From: an uncultured Bacilli bacterium
Lineage (GTDB): Bacteria > Bacillota_I > Bacilli_A > RF39 > UBA660
NCBI GenBank assembly: GCA_947585065.1
Contig: CANPWX010000067.1
Coordinates: 1-6,475 of the forward strand
DNA: 6,475 bases
Reading direction: 5' to 3'
Shown: positions 1 to 5,521 of the stretch, piece by piece
Layout of the letters: each line of letters begins with the position of its first letter
Numbering within the stretch: the first letter of the stretch is position 1
Translations under genes and position numbers: made by a program
Notes under the pieces: model-generated
What the model saw: the letters and a program-made list of their open reading frames with translations, nothing else
Told to the model about the DNA's origin: nothing
Databases searched by the model: none

Positions 1-34
1 TCTTTCTTATACAAATGATTCTTTTTCTATTAAT

Positions 35-43
35 ATTATATCA
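35..43 (-). promoter_or_regulatory. Perfect extended -10 element after the methyltransferase gene
   Basis: The minus strand reads TGATATAAT (43-35), an exact TGnTATAAT extended -10 box, starting 15 bases after the methyltransferase stop. The position 17 bases upstream reads TTTTAA, a weak -35. It would fire out of the window near position 28 and may serve the next gene. Positions 1-57 hold no supported gene. Confidence 0.35.
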
Positions 44-57
44 AAATAAGGAAAAAC

Positions 58-1185
58 TTAAAATAAATTTTTTAATATATAATAAATCACGTTTACAGCA
101 ATACTATTACCAGCTTGTTTGTATAACTGTCTATTAGAAACATTACTATTTTTTGCTTTATAGAAGTCTTGATCATCAAAACCCATAATTCGCCAACTTT
201 CAAGTGGACTAATTCTTCGTACAAAAAAACAATTATCTTGATAGATAATCATTTTACACATATCTTCAGTAGATCTAGCAGTAAGTGTTGGTGCATATCC
301 ATTCATAGACCAAAGTCTAGTACTCTGAATATAGCGACAAGAAGTATCACGTCCACAATAATTCTTGCCTTCAATAAATCTACATAAATTTATTATATAT
401 TTTTTTCTTCTATCTTTTAAGTTTTTACACACAAGTTTATTTTTAGTGTAATCTTTACTTTTAACAAATTTTTCTAAATCAAAATAAACCTTTTCTGATA
501 AGATTAGTTTCTCAGCAGCTTGTTTGTCTATCAAATCTTTAAGTCTTAATTTTAACTTTTGTCTTTGTGGAAATTGATATAAATATTTTCCTTTAATTGC
601 TACTAAAAAATATCTATTTCTATTTTGTGGTAGTCCATAATCAAGAGCGCATAACACACTATCATATAAAGAGTAACCTAAATTTTCTAACTCGTTTTTA
701 AAAAGAGTTAGAGTTTTTTCAAATTTTTGTTGTGTGATAGCCGCCACATTCTCAAAAATAACTACTTTAGGTCGGTTTTTTATTTCATGCAATAACCTTA
801 TCATTTGCCAACCAAGAGAGGAACGAGTATTACTATCAAAATCAAAACCACGTCTTATACCAGCCATACTTATATCTTGACACGGAAATCCACCAATCCA
901 AATATCACAATAAGGAAGTGTATAACCATTTATTTTTGTAATATCTCCAAGATTATCATCTGGACTTTTATTATGTATAGAACAATAACTTTTAATAGAA
1001 TACTTATCAATTTCACTAAAAAAAACATTTTCATAGTTTTTAATAATACCATTCTTTTTTAATCTTTTAAAAGCCATTTCAGGACTTCCAATTCCAGAAA
1101 AGAAAGTACCAACTTTTACATTTCTATTATCTAATTTAAAATATGGATAATTAAAGTTAAAAATATTAAGCATTTGCTTGTCCAT
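58..1185 (-). CDS. C5-cytosine DNA methyltransferase, orphan, complete
   Basis: The enzyme transfers a methyl group from S-adenosylmethionine to carbon 5 of cytosine in DNA. With the chosen start it has 375 residues and the C5-methyltransferase motifs in standard order: motif I VGTFFSGIGSPE (25-36), motif IV with catalytic Cys102 in GGFPCQ, motif VI FENV (144-147), motif VIII PQNRNRYF (186-193), a motif IX-like YAPTLTAR (297-304) and motif X QAGNS (357-361). The target-recognition region is roughly 205-295; I cannot read its specificity. The ATG at 1185 is chosen because AGAAAGGTG lies 6 bases upstream; an in-frame ATG at 1251 would add 22 Lys/Gln-rich residues lying inside the preceding gene and has no such site. 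The gene overlaps the last 20 bases of the coupling-protein gene, so it is probably co-transcribed. No restriction endonuclease gene lies in the window, so protection of the element against host restriction is the likeliest role (inference). Confidence 0.95.
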   Translation of the reverse strand: MDKQMLNIFNFNYPYFKLDNRNVKVGTFFSGIGSPEMAFKRLKKNGIIKNYENVFFSEIDKYSIKSYCSIHNKSPDDNLGDITKINGYTLPYCDIWIGGFPCQDISMAGIRRGFDFDSNTRSSLGWQMIRLLHEIKNRPKVVIFENVAAITQQKFEKTLTLFKNELENLGYSLYDSVLCALDYGLPQNRNRYFLVAIKGKYLYQFPQRQKLKLRLKDLIDKQAAEKLILSEKVYFDLEKFVKSKDYTKNKLVCKNLKDRRKKYIINLCRFIEGKNYCGRDTSCRYIQSTRLWSMNGYAPTLTARSTEDMCKMIIYQDNCFFVRRISPLESWRIMGFDDQDFYKAKNSNVSNRQLYKQAGNSIAVNVIYYILKNLF

Positions 1186-3010
1186 TTTTAACACCTTTCT
1201 TTTTAGTTGGATTTGCTTTTTTAGTAGGTATTGTTTTTGGTGGATCATCATTAAATAATTCTTGTTCTATTCTGAAAGTATCCAAATCAAATACTTCCAA
1301 TCTATGAAAATCTTTATGTTTAATTTTTACCTTATCAGTAGTTTTAAATTCTATTGGATAATCATTTATTTGTTTTAAATTACTTTGTATAGGTGACATT
1401 CTCGCCCTTAATATTATTGCTTCGCCAATCTTTAAATTAATAAGTTCATCAGTAGTTTTTAAATCTCTACCAGTCAGAGAAGTGTCAGAAGATAAATTAA
1501 AGTCTGCTTTTCCATATCTATTAGATGATGACGTTCTAGTTGTTGCTATTGTATATTTTCCTAAACGATTTGAAATCTCACGAGCAGTATTATAATCATT
1601 AGTAAGTAAATAAACCCAATTACTACAATTTGCTTTAATAGTGCCAGCTGATTCTTTATAACTTTCTTGTAATTGATTAAAGTCTTGTATAACCATATAA
1701 AAGCGAATATTCCTAGATCTTGCTACTGTTAGTTTTTTAGATAGTTCACTTATTTTTATTGTGTTACATAATTCTTCACATATAAAATTAACTCTAATTG
1801 GAAGTGATCCGTCTTTATATTTTTGTGATTCTTCTACTAACACTTGATATATCTGATTTATAAATAAACCACCTATAAAATGACGTGAAAGTTTTTCATC
1901 TGGTATAATTAAGAAAATAGCAGTCTTCTTTTTACCAATGTTTCGTATATTAAAAGACGTTTTACTAGTTATATTACTAACACCGGTATCTCCAAACACT
2001 CTTAATTTTGAAGCCAGAATAGAGAAAATAGTTGCTCTAGTTTCTCCACGAGCAAAATTACCGGTAGCATATAAATTTTTAGCTACATTTCCAAAAGGTC
2101 GATCGGAAAAATACTTATCTAAAGAATTTTGATCGCCATATCTTTTGGATCCATGTTCAACAAGTAAATTATATATAGAATGAAAATGAACTTGATTTTC
2201 GGACTTCGCGTCTTCAATTAAAGCAAGACATAAAGCACTTAAAACAGAAGCTGATGACTCTTGCCAATATTTATCACGACTAGTAACGTCTTCACAAATC
2301 GCATTTGATAAATCATTTATTGTTTCAATTTCTTTTTCAAAATTGTTTTCTTTATAATAATCATAAGCAATAGATAATGGATTCCAATAATCACTATTAG
2401 AACTATCTCTTAAATTAATTACTTTAACGTCATATTTCTTACTCTTTAAATACCTATAAGTAGTTTTAAATAATTCTCCCTTAACGTCATTTATAATCAT
2501 TGATTCGCCACTATCAGCAAGATTAAAAATTAAAGGTAAAATTACACTAGCAGTTTTTCCAGATCCTGTGTTTCCTATAACAAGAGTGTGATTTGAACTA
2601 GTATCTACATAATATTTATTTTTCTTTATTGAAACAACCATACCACCTTTTTTGTTTTCACGATTAAATTTCCACGTAACAAAAGTATCTTTTATTTCTT
2701 TATCAGTAGCAAAGTCACTACTACCAAATTCATTACTTTTAACTCTTTTTGGTACACCATTTTTAGAATTATTATTCTTTACTTTAAAATTATATTTATA
2801 ATAAAATAAAACTAAAATAAAAAGACATTCCAACGTAAGAATGCCTACAACTATATTAGTATCTTTTTTTATCATATCTATAATTGTATATACATTAAAA
2901 GTAATGTTTAACTTAAAATTATTTTGTAAAAAAATAATCATATTAGGAACAAGAAAGAAAAGAAACAATAAAGAAATAAAAATTAGTATTAAATAATTAA
3001 ATTTTTTAAT
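1166..3010 (-). CDS. VirD4/TraG-family type IV coupling protein (T4CP), probable ATT start
   Basis: This membrane ATPase recruits the relaxase-DNA complex to the conjugation channel. Counting from the ATT at 3010 it has 614 residues: membrane segment 1 at about 4-28, a short external loop, membrane segment 2 at about 52-71 (rich in Ile, Leu and Phe), then the cytosolic ATPase. Walker A GNTGSGKT is at 146-153 and the TraG-type INDVKGEL at 173-180. The Walker B position reads FICEEL (409-414), with Glu412 where the family normally has Asp. A family-typical segment with VIQDFNQL follows (440-447). The C-terminus is Lys-rich and ends just inside the methyltransferase gene. Start choice: GGGGG at 3023-3019, directly after the relaxase stop, is 8 bases from an in-frame ATT followed by Lys-Lys-Phe-Asn and a hydrophobic helix. 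The in-frame TTG at 2968 and ATG at 2941 have no ribosome site and would cut into helix 1. The family is certain; the start is inferred. Confidence 0.93.
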   Translation of the reverse strand: MKKFNYLILIFISLLFLFFLVPNMIIFLQNNFKLNITFNVYTIIDMIKKDTNIVVGILTLECLFILVLFYYKYNFKVKNNNSKNGVPKRVKSNEFGSSDFATDKEIKDTFVTWKFNRENKKGGMVVSIKKNKYYVDTSSNHTLVIGNTGSGKTASVILPLIFNLADSGESMIINDVKGELFKTTYRYLKSKKYDVKVINLRDSSNSDYWNPLSIAYDYYKENNFEKEIETINDLSNAICEDVTSRDKYWQESSASVLSALCLALIEDAKSENQVHFHSIYNLLVEHGSKRYGDQNSLDKYFSDRPFGNVAKNLYATGNFARGETRATIFSILASKLRVFGDTGVSNITSKTSFNIRNIGKKKTAIFLIIPDEKLSRHFIGGLFINQIYQVLVEESQKYKDGSLPIRVNFICEELCNTIKISELSKKLTVARSRNIRFYMVIQDFNQLQESYKESAGTIKANCSNWVYLLTNDYNTAREISNRLGKYTIATTRTSSSNRYGKADFNLSSDTSLTGRDLKTTDELINLKIGEAIILRARMSPIQSNLKQINDYPIEFKTTDKVKIKHKDFHRLEVFDLDTFRIEQELFNDDPPKTIPTKKANPTKKKGVKNGQANA

Positions 3011-3018
3011 ATTAATAA

Positions 3019-3023
3019 CCCCC
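3019..3023 (-). promoter_or_regulatory. Shine-Dalgarno site deciding the coupling-protein start
   Basis: The minus strand reads TAAGGGGGTTATTAATATT. The relaxase stop TAA is followed at once by GGGGG, and the ATT at 3010 lies 8 bases beyond it. The same AAGGGGGTT core precedes the ATG of the small RHH gene at 5044. No ATG, GTG or TTG in the coupling-protein frame lies within reach of this site. Confidence 0.65.
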
Positions 3024-4454
3024 TTAAATATCTCTACCTTGTAATTCTTTTTCTAAAATTTCAAGTAGATATTGTTCTTCTTTTTTTCTTTCAACCATTA
3101 AATAATGATTTGCTTTTTTAATAAATTGTTTAAATCTCACATTTTTATAAAAAGACTTGTTTTTAAGATTGTCGTACCTATTTTTTGAATATCCTAGATG
3201 AGAAAGTGCTTTATAAAAGTCTGTTACATTCATAGTATCCCTAGTAGAAGATACAGCACTAAATATAAGATCAACGTCATAATTTATATTAGACTTTTTT
3301 AACCAATTTGAAAGTAATTTTTTAATATCACTATCAGTAAGTGAAGCAAGTTTACCTAACTTGTAGAGATCTGTTGCGTGTCTTATAATAGTAGATTTCT
3401 TTTTTATGTTTCTACTAACAAAATTCATATTCATTATATTTATTTCTAAAAATTCTTTTTGTTTTAATAAAAAATCTTTAGAATTATAAACTTTAAAATT
3501 ATATAAAATATCATTTCCAATTTTGGAATAAAGTCTTTTAATTTTATTTTCAACATATTTATTATCTTTAGACTTACCATAAATTTTTTGCTGTTCTCTC
3601 TGTAATTCTTCTAGCGAATGATAATACTTCTCAAATTCATATTTGATTGTATCGTGGTACAATATTTTTTCAATAATTTTATTAATATCTTCGCGACAAT
3701 AATCTAAATTTTTAGAATTATATTGTAGTCGCCCACGTTTTGGTAGCTTATCATATAATTTTAATAAATCTCTATTTAAAGTTTTCCTAAATTTACTATT
3801 AAAAAATAATTGGTCATTCATTTTAGTAAAATTACTTTTTCTTATTTTTCTATCAAGACCAAGAAATAAATAATCTTGTTCTTTATAAAACTTTGTATTA
3901 TCAATTAAGTATGAAGATATATTACTTTTCAAATATTTAATAGAAGTACGATTAAGTGTATCTTTTTTTCTTCGTTGTTCTATTTCAAATAAATTGATAT
4001 GCAAATGTGGATTGTCTGTATCCAAATGAAGACTTGCATACCATTTTGTATTTGTTAAGTCCATATCATTATCCAAAATCAAATTAGGAATAATTGATTT
4101 TGTCATTAAATAATAATCTTGTTTAGTTTTTAAACCATGTTCATTTGCAAAGTCAGGGGGAAATGAAATTACAATATTCCACATTCTACCTGACTTGTCT
4201 TTAGGTAATTCTTTTATAATATCTTTCTTATTACTATCTCCATTTTTAGACCATATATAATATTCTTCATTTTCTTTTGTATCATCATAGATTCCTAATT
4301 CTTTCTCATACATTTCATTAATAGAAGATAAATTTCTTAAAGACTTTCCGTCTGCTCCGTCTTTAGAAACATAATTGCACCACCCGGCAACAAGTTTTTG
4401 AAAATTCATATCTTTTTTATAACGTACTCTAACAATAATATTACTTTTACTCAT
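3024..4454 (-). CDS. Conjugative relaxase, MobL-like (MOB_P-related HxDxxNPHxH type)
   Basis: The relaxase should nick oriT, become covalently bound to the 5' end and lead the strand into the recipient. It has 476 residues. The metal-binding histidine motif is HLDTDNPHLH at 143-152 (His143, His150, His152). The likely catalytic tyrosine is Tyr28 in CNYVSKDGA. Residues 90-108, with MWNIVISFP and then HGL, resemble the region before the histidine motif in Firmicutes MobL relaxases, the group that includes the pLS20 enzyme; this comparison is from memory, not from a search. Residues from about 200 to 476 are Lys-rich and mostly helical, and I recognise no domain there. The gene overlaps the MobC-like gene by 8 bases, and its ATG has AAAGGA 9 bases upstream. 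It ends immediately before the ribosome site of the coupling protein, so the two are probably translated from one message. Confidence 0.9.
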   Translation of the reverse strand: MSKSNIIVRVRYKKDMNFQKLVAGWCNYVSKDGADGKSLRNLSSINEMYEKELGIYDDTKENEEYYIWSKNGDSNKKDIIKELPKDKSGRMWNIVISFPPDFANEHGLKTKQDYYLMTKSIIPNLILDNDMDLTNTKWYASLHLDTDNPHLHINLFEIEQRRKKDTLNRTSIKYLKSNISSYLIDNTKFYKEQDYLFLGLDRKIRKSNFTKMNDQLFFNSKFRKTLNRDLLKLYDKLPKRGRLQYNSKNLDYCREDINKIIEKILYHDTIKYEFEKYYHSLEELQREQQKIYGKSKDNKYVENKIKRLYSKIGNDILYNFKVYNSKDFLLKQKEFLEINIMNMNFVSRNIKKKSTIIRHATDLYKLGKLASLTDSDIKKLLSNWLKKSNINYDVDLIFSAVSSTRDTMNVTDFYKALSHLGYSKNRYDNLKNKSFYKNVRFKQFIKKANHYLMVERKKEEQYLLEILEKELQGRDI

Positions 4455-4881
4455 TATCTGAATCCTTTTGATTTCTTAATTCTCTTATATTTTTTAAGAC
4501 TTGTTCACGAGCAACTTCTGTAATAGGGTGACTTACTAAATGTGTATTAAGTTCGGATCGTGTTTGTGGAATATCAAAATATTTATAGGTCATATCATTT
4601 TGTAAAATAATTGTTTCAATCCCAATGTTATTTTTATTTATCATGGTCAAGATTTTATAAAATTGTTTTTCGTTTGCGTCCTTTACTGTTTCAATAATAA
4701 GTTCTCTTAATTTATTTTGACTATCTAACAACATAGTTTGTTCCAAATTATCAAGTAAAACATTTTTACAATATTCACTTAACTTCATATTATTTTTATT
4801 TGCTTGTTCTTGAAGTAGTTTCTTTTTATGTGGATCTAATCTAAAGGCCACAATATTTGAATTTTTATTTACTTGTTCCAT
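4447..4881 (-). CDS. MobC-like relaxosome accessory protein with N-terminal ribbon-helix-helix
   Basis: This 144-residue protein has an N-terminal segment (about 8-47) with a short beta strand NIVAFRL, a charged helix and the turn KLSEYCKNVLLDNL, the pattern of ribbon-helix-helix or MobC-type DNA-binding domains. The remainder (about 48-144) is charged and probably helical; I recognise no domain in it. Proteins of this kind, encoded just before the relaxase, bind oriT and help melt or position it for nicking. Its position fits: it overlaps the relaxase gene by 8 bases and the preceding small gene by 17. The region upstream of its ATG has only a weak ribosome site, so translation is probably coupled to the preceding gene. 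The accessory role rests on context and fold impression rather than on a diagnostic motif. A transcriptional autoregulator of the cluster is a compatible second role. Confidence 0.72.
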   Translation of the reverse strand: MEQVNKNSNIVAFRLDPHKKKLLQEQANKNNMKLSEYCKNVLLDNLEQTMLLDSQNKLRELIIETVKDANEKQFYKILTMINKNNIGIETIILQNDMTYKYFDIPQTRSELNTHLVSHPITEVAREQVLKNIRELRNQKDSDNE

Positions 4882-5044
4882 TACTACTTATAATACAATC
4901 CAAATTTTCAAATATATAATCTTTTAGCATTTTTTCTAAAACTTTTTGAATTGTAAGTCCTTTAATTTCTAATATTTTTCTAAAAGCCATATCTGTTTTA
5001 TTATCTACTTGAAATTTTAAATAAACACTTTTTCTATCACTCAT
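4865..5044 (-). CDS. Small ribbon-helix-helix-like DNA-binding protein
   Basis: The gene encodes 59 residues from an ATG that has GGGGG 9 bases upstream (5059-5054 region). An in-frame TTG at 5053 lies too close to that site to be the start. The order is a beta strand SVYLKFQV (about 5-12), a helix (about 14-27), the turn GLT and a second helix (about 30-46). This is the length and pattern of minimal RHH repressors and antitoxin-like DNA-binding domains such as RelB/DinJ. There is no adjacent toxin gene, so I do not call it an antitoxin. It overlaps the MobC-like gene by 17 bases and lies 22 bases after the membrane-peptide gene. It may be a second relaxosome protein or a repressor of the operon promoter. 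Assignment to a named family is not possible by eye. Confidence 0.65.
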   Translation of the reverse strand: MSDRKSVYLKFQVDNKTDMAFRKILEIKGLTIQKVLEKMLKDYIFENLDCIISSNGTSK

Positions 5045-5053
5045 TAATAACAA

Positions 5054-5061
5054 CCCCCTTT
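5054..5061 (-). promoter_or_regulatory. Ribosome site of the small RHH gene
   Basis: Minus-strand AAAGGGGG, 9 bases before the ATG at 5044, fixes that ATG over the upstream TTG. It is nearly identical to the site before the coupling-protein gene. Confidence 0.6.
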
Positions 5062-5066
5062 ATAGT

Positions 5067-5192
5067 TTATTTTTTTAAATTCATTTCATCAATTAAATCA
5101 TCAGCATTACTCGCTACTTTTAAAGCACAAAATAAAAACAATAATGAAAATAAAATAAAATTAATAATTAACATAATTAAAAATATATTCAT
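5067..5192 (-). CDS. 41-residue single-pass membrane peptide, function unknown
   Basis: This is the first gene after the repeat-rich region. From the ATG at 5192 it encodes 41 residues: a hydrophobic helix at about 3-24 made of Ile, Leu and Phe, then a short polar tail ASNADDLIDEMNLKK. The start is supported by AAAGGA 8 bases upstream. An in-frame GTG at 5258 would add 22 residues but has no ribosome site and would place coding sequence in the probable leader. I recognise no family. Its position at the head of a mobilisation cluster suggests a small inner-membrane component or regulator of conjugation (inference). Its translation signals are good, but short hydrophobic frames also arise by chance in AT-rich DNA, so its reality is not certain. 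Confidence 0.6.
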   Translation of the reverse strand: MNIFLIMLIINFILFSLLFLFCALKVASNADDLIDEMNLKK

Positions 5193-5275
5193 AACAACAT
5201 TCCTTTCTTTTAATAAAATAATAGTCCAAAATAAAGGCCATAGAAATAATAAAAACACAAATAAAATAGCAACAT

Positions 5276-5304
5276 ATTTAAAGCAGGATAAATCCTGTTT
5301 ACAA
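5276..5304 (-). promoter_or_regulatory. Candidate promoter for the mobilisation cluster
   Basis: On the minus strand, TTGTAA (5304-5299) and TTAAAT (5281-5276) each match the sigma-70 consensus at 4 of 6 positions and are exactly 17 bases apart. Transcription would begin near 5269, leaving a leader of about 75 bases before the ATG at 5192. Inverted repeat 1 fills the spacer. In DNA this AT-rich such matches are common, so support comes from position and the dyad. Confidence 0.35.
5281..5300. repeat. Inverted repeat 1 (CAGGAT / ATCCTG)
   Basis: CAGGAT at 5284-5289 and ATCCTG at 5292-5297 form a perfect 6-base dyad around AA. The stem can extend to 9 pairs with one G-T pair. It falls in the spacer of the candidate promoter for the 5192 gene, which makes it a plausible repressor operator. 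Confidence 0.6.
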
Positions 5305-5306
5305 AC

Positions 5307-5325
5307 AACTCGCCAGTGGCGAGTT
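5307..5325. repeat. Inverted repeat 2, GC-rich hairpin (AACTCGCC / GGCGAGTT)
   Basis: A perfect 8-base stem with a 3-base loop, much richer in GC than its surroundings. It is the most stable hairpin in the window. On the minus strand it is followed by TTGTTTGT, so it could also act as a terminator after the M23 gene. On the plus strand it runs into TTTT. I favour an oriT or protein-binding role because it sits within the repeat row, but a terminator is a real alternative. Confidence 0.7.
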
Positions 5326-5327
5326 TT

Positions 5328-5344
5328 ACCTTATTTCATAAGGT
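5328..5344. repeat. Inverted repeat 3 (ACCTTAT / ATAAGGT)
   Basis: A perfect 7-base stem with a 3-base loop (TTC), starting 2 bases after inverted repeat 2. Confidence 0.6.
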
Positions 5345-5356
5345 TTTATAAAAACT

Positions 5357-5374
5357 ATAAGTGTTTACACTTAT
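5357..5374. repeat. Inverted repeat 4, near-continuous palindrome (ATAAGTGT / ACACTTAT)
   Basis: A perfect 8-base dyad with only 2 central bases, containing one GTTTAC word. A loop this small favours binding by a protein dimer over a cruciform, as expected for an operator or accessory-protein site. Confidence 0.6.
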
Positions 5375-5386
5375 TAAAATTGTTAT

Positions 5387-5437
5387 ACAATCGTTTACTT
5401 AATACCTATTGAAAATAATAGGGTGTGTAACAATCGT
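5387..5437. repeat. Direct repeat pair ACAATCGT, each joined to a GTTTAC/GTAAAC word
   Basis: ACAATCGT occurs at 5387-5394 and 5430-5437, 43 bases apart, in the same orientation. The first runs into TTAC and the second into AAAC, so the GTTTAC word is inverted between copies. Inverted repeat 5 lies between them. They look like binding sites for the accessory proteins or the relaxase. Confidence 0.5.
5405..5422. repeat. Inverted repeat 5 (CCTATT / AATAGG)
   Basis: A perfect 6-base stem with a 6-base loop (GAAAAT), flanked by the two ACAATCGT copies. Confidence 0.5.
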
Positions 5438-5481
5438 AAACACTTTTTCTTATTATTTTTATAAAATTCTCGCCCTTAAAA

Positions 5482-5520
5482 GTTGTTTGTTTAAAAATAT
5501 TTTGGTACATACAAAACAAC
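5482..5520 (-). terminator. Weak possible terminator after the M23 gene
   Basis: GTTGTTT (5482-5488) and AAACAAC (5514-5520) can pair over a loop of 25 bases that itself contains AAAATATTTT. On the minus strand the stem is followed by TTTT. The stem is AT-rich and the loop long, so it would be a poor terminator. Confidence 0.2.
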
Positions 5521-5521
5521 A

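Larger units (their letters stand above)
5193..5521. other. Non-coding repeat-rich region: candidate oriT and control region
   Basis: This 329-base gap separates the secretion genes from the DNA-processing genes and holds no supported gene. From 5281 to 5445 it carries five inverted repeats in a row, each with a stem of 6-9 pairs and a loop of 2-6 bases, listed separately. It also has four copies of GTTTAC or its complement (5297-5302, 5363-5368, 5393-5398, 5436-5441) and two copies of ACAATCGT (5387-5394, 5430-5437). Origins of transfer usually lie next to the relaxase and accessory genes and consist of such repeats, so this is the natural oriT candidate. I cannot place the nick site. The stretch 5193-5275 looks like a leader, and 5446-5521 is AT-rich with one weak stem. 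Confidence 0.55.

Noticed and set aside
805..1062. Open frame of 85 codons on the plus strand within the methyltransferase gene
   Set aside because: Thr/Ile-rich low-complexity translation and full overlap with conserved methyltransferase motifs; a shadow.
58..1185. Complete restriction-modification system
   Set aside because: Only the methyltransferase is visible; the upstream neighbour is a coupling protein, and the other side is outside the window.
1166..3010. Use of TGA as Trp (Mollicutes code)
   Set aside because: Trp codons that I checked in the methyltransferase, coupling-protein and relaxase genes are TGG, and no frame needs TGA read-through.
4865..5192. Toxin-antitoxin pair made of the 41-residue membrane peptide and the 59-residue RHH protein
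   Set aside because: A hydrophobic peptide beside an RHH protein recalls such pairs, but neither matches a toxin family I know, and the overlap with MobC-like and relaxase genes fits relaxosome genes better.
5281..5445. CRISPR array
   Set aside because: The repeats are short, differ in sequence and are palindromes of different kinds; there is no regular repeat-spacer pattern.
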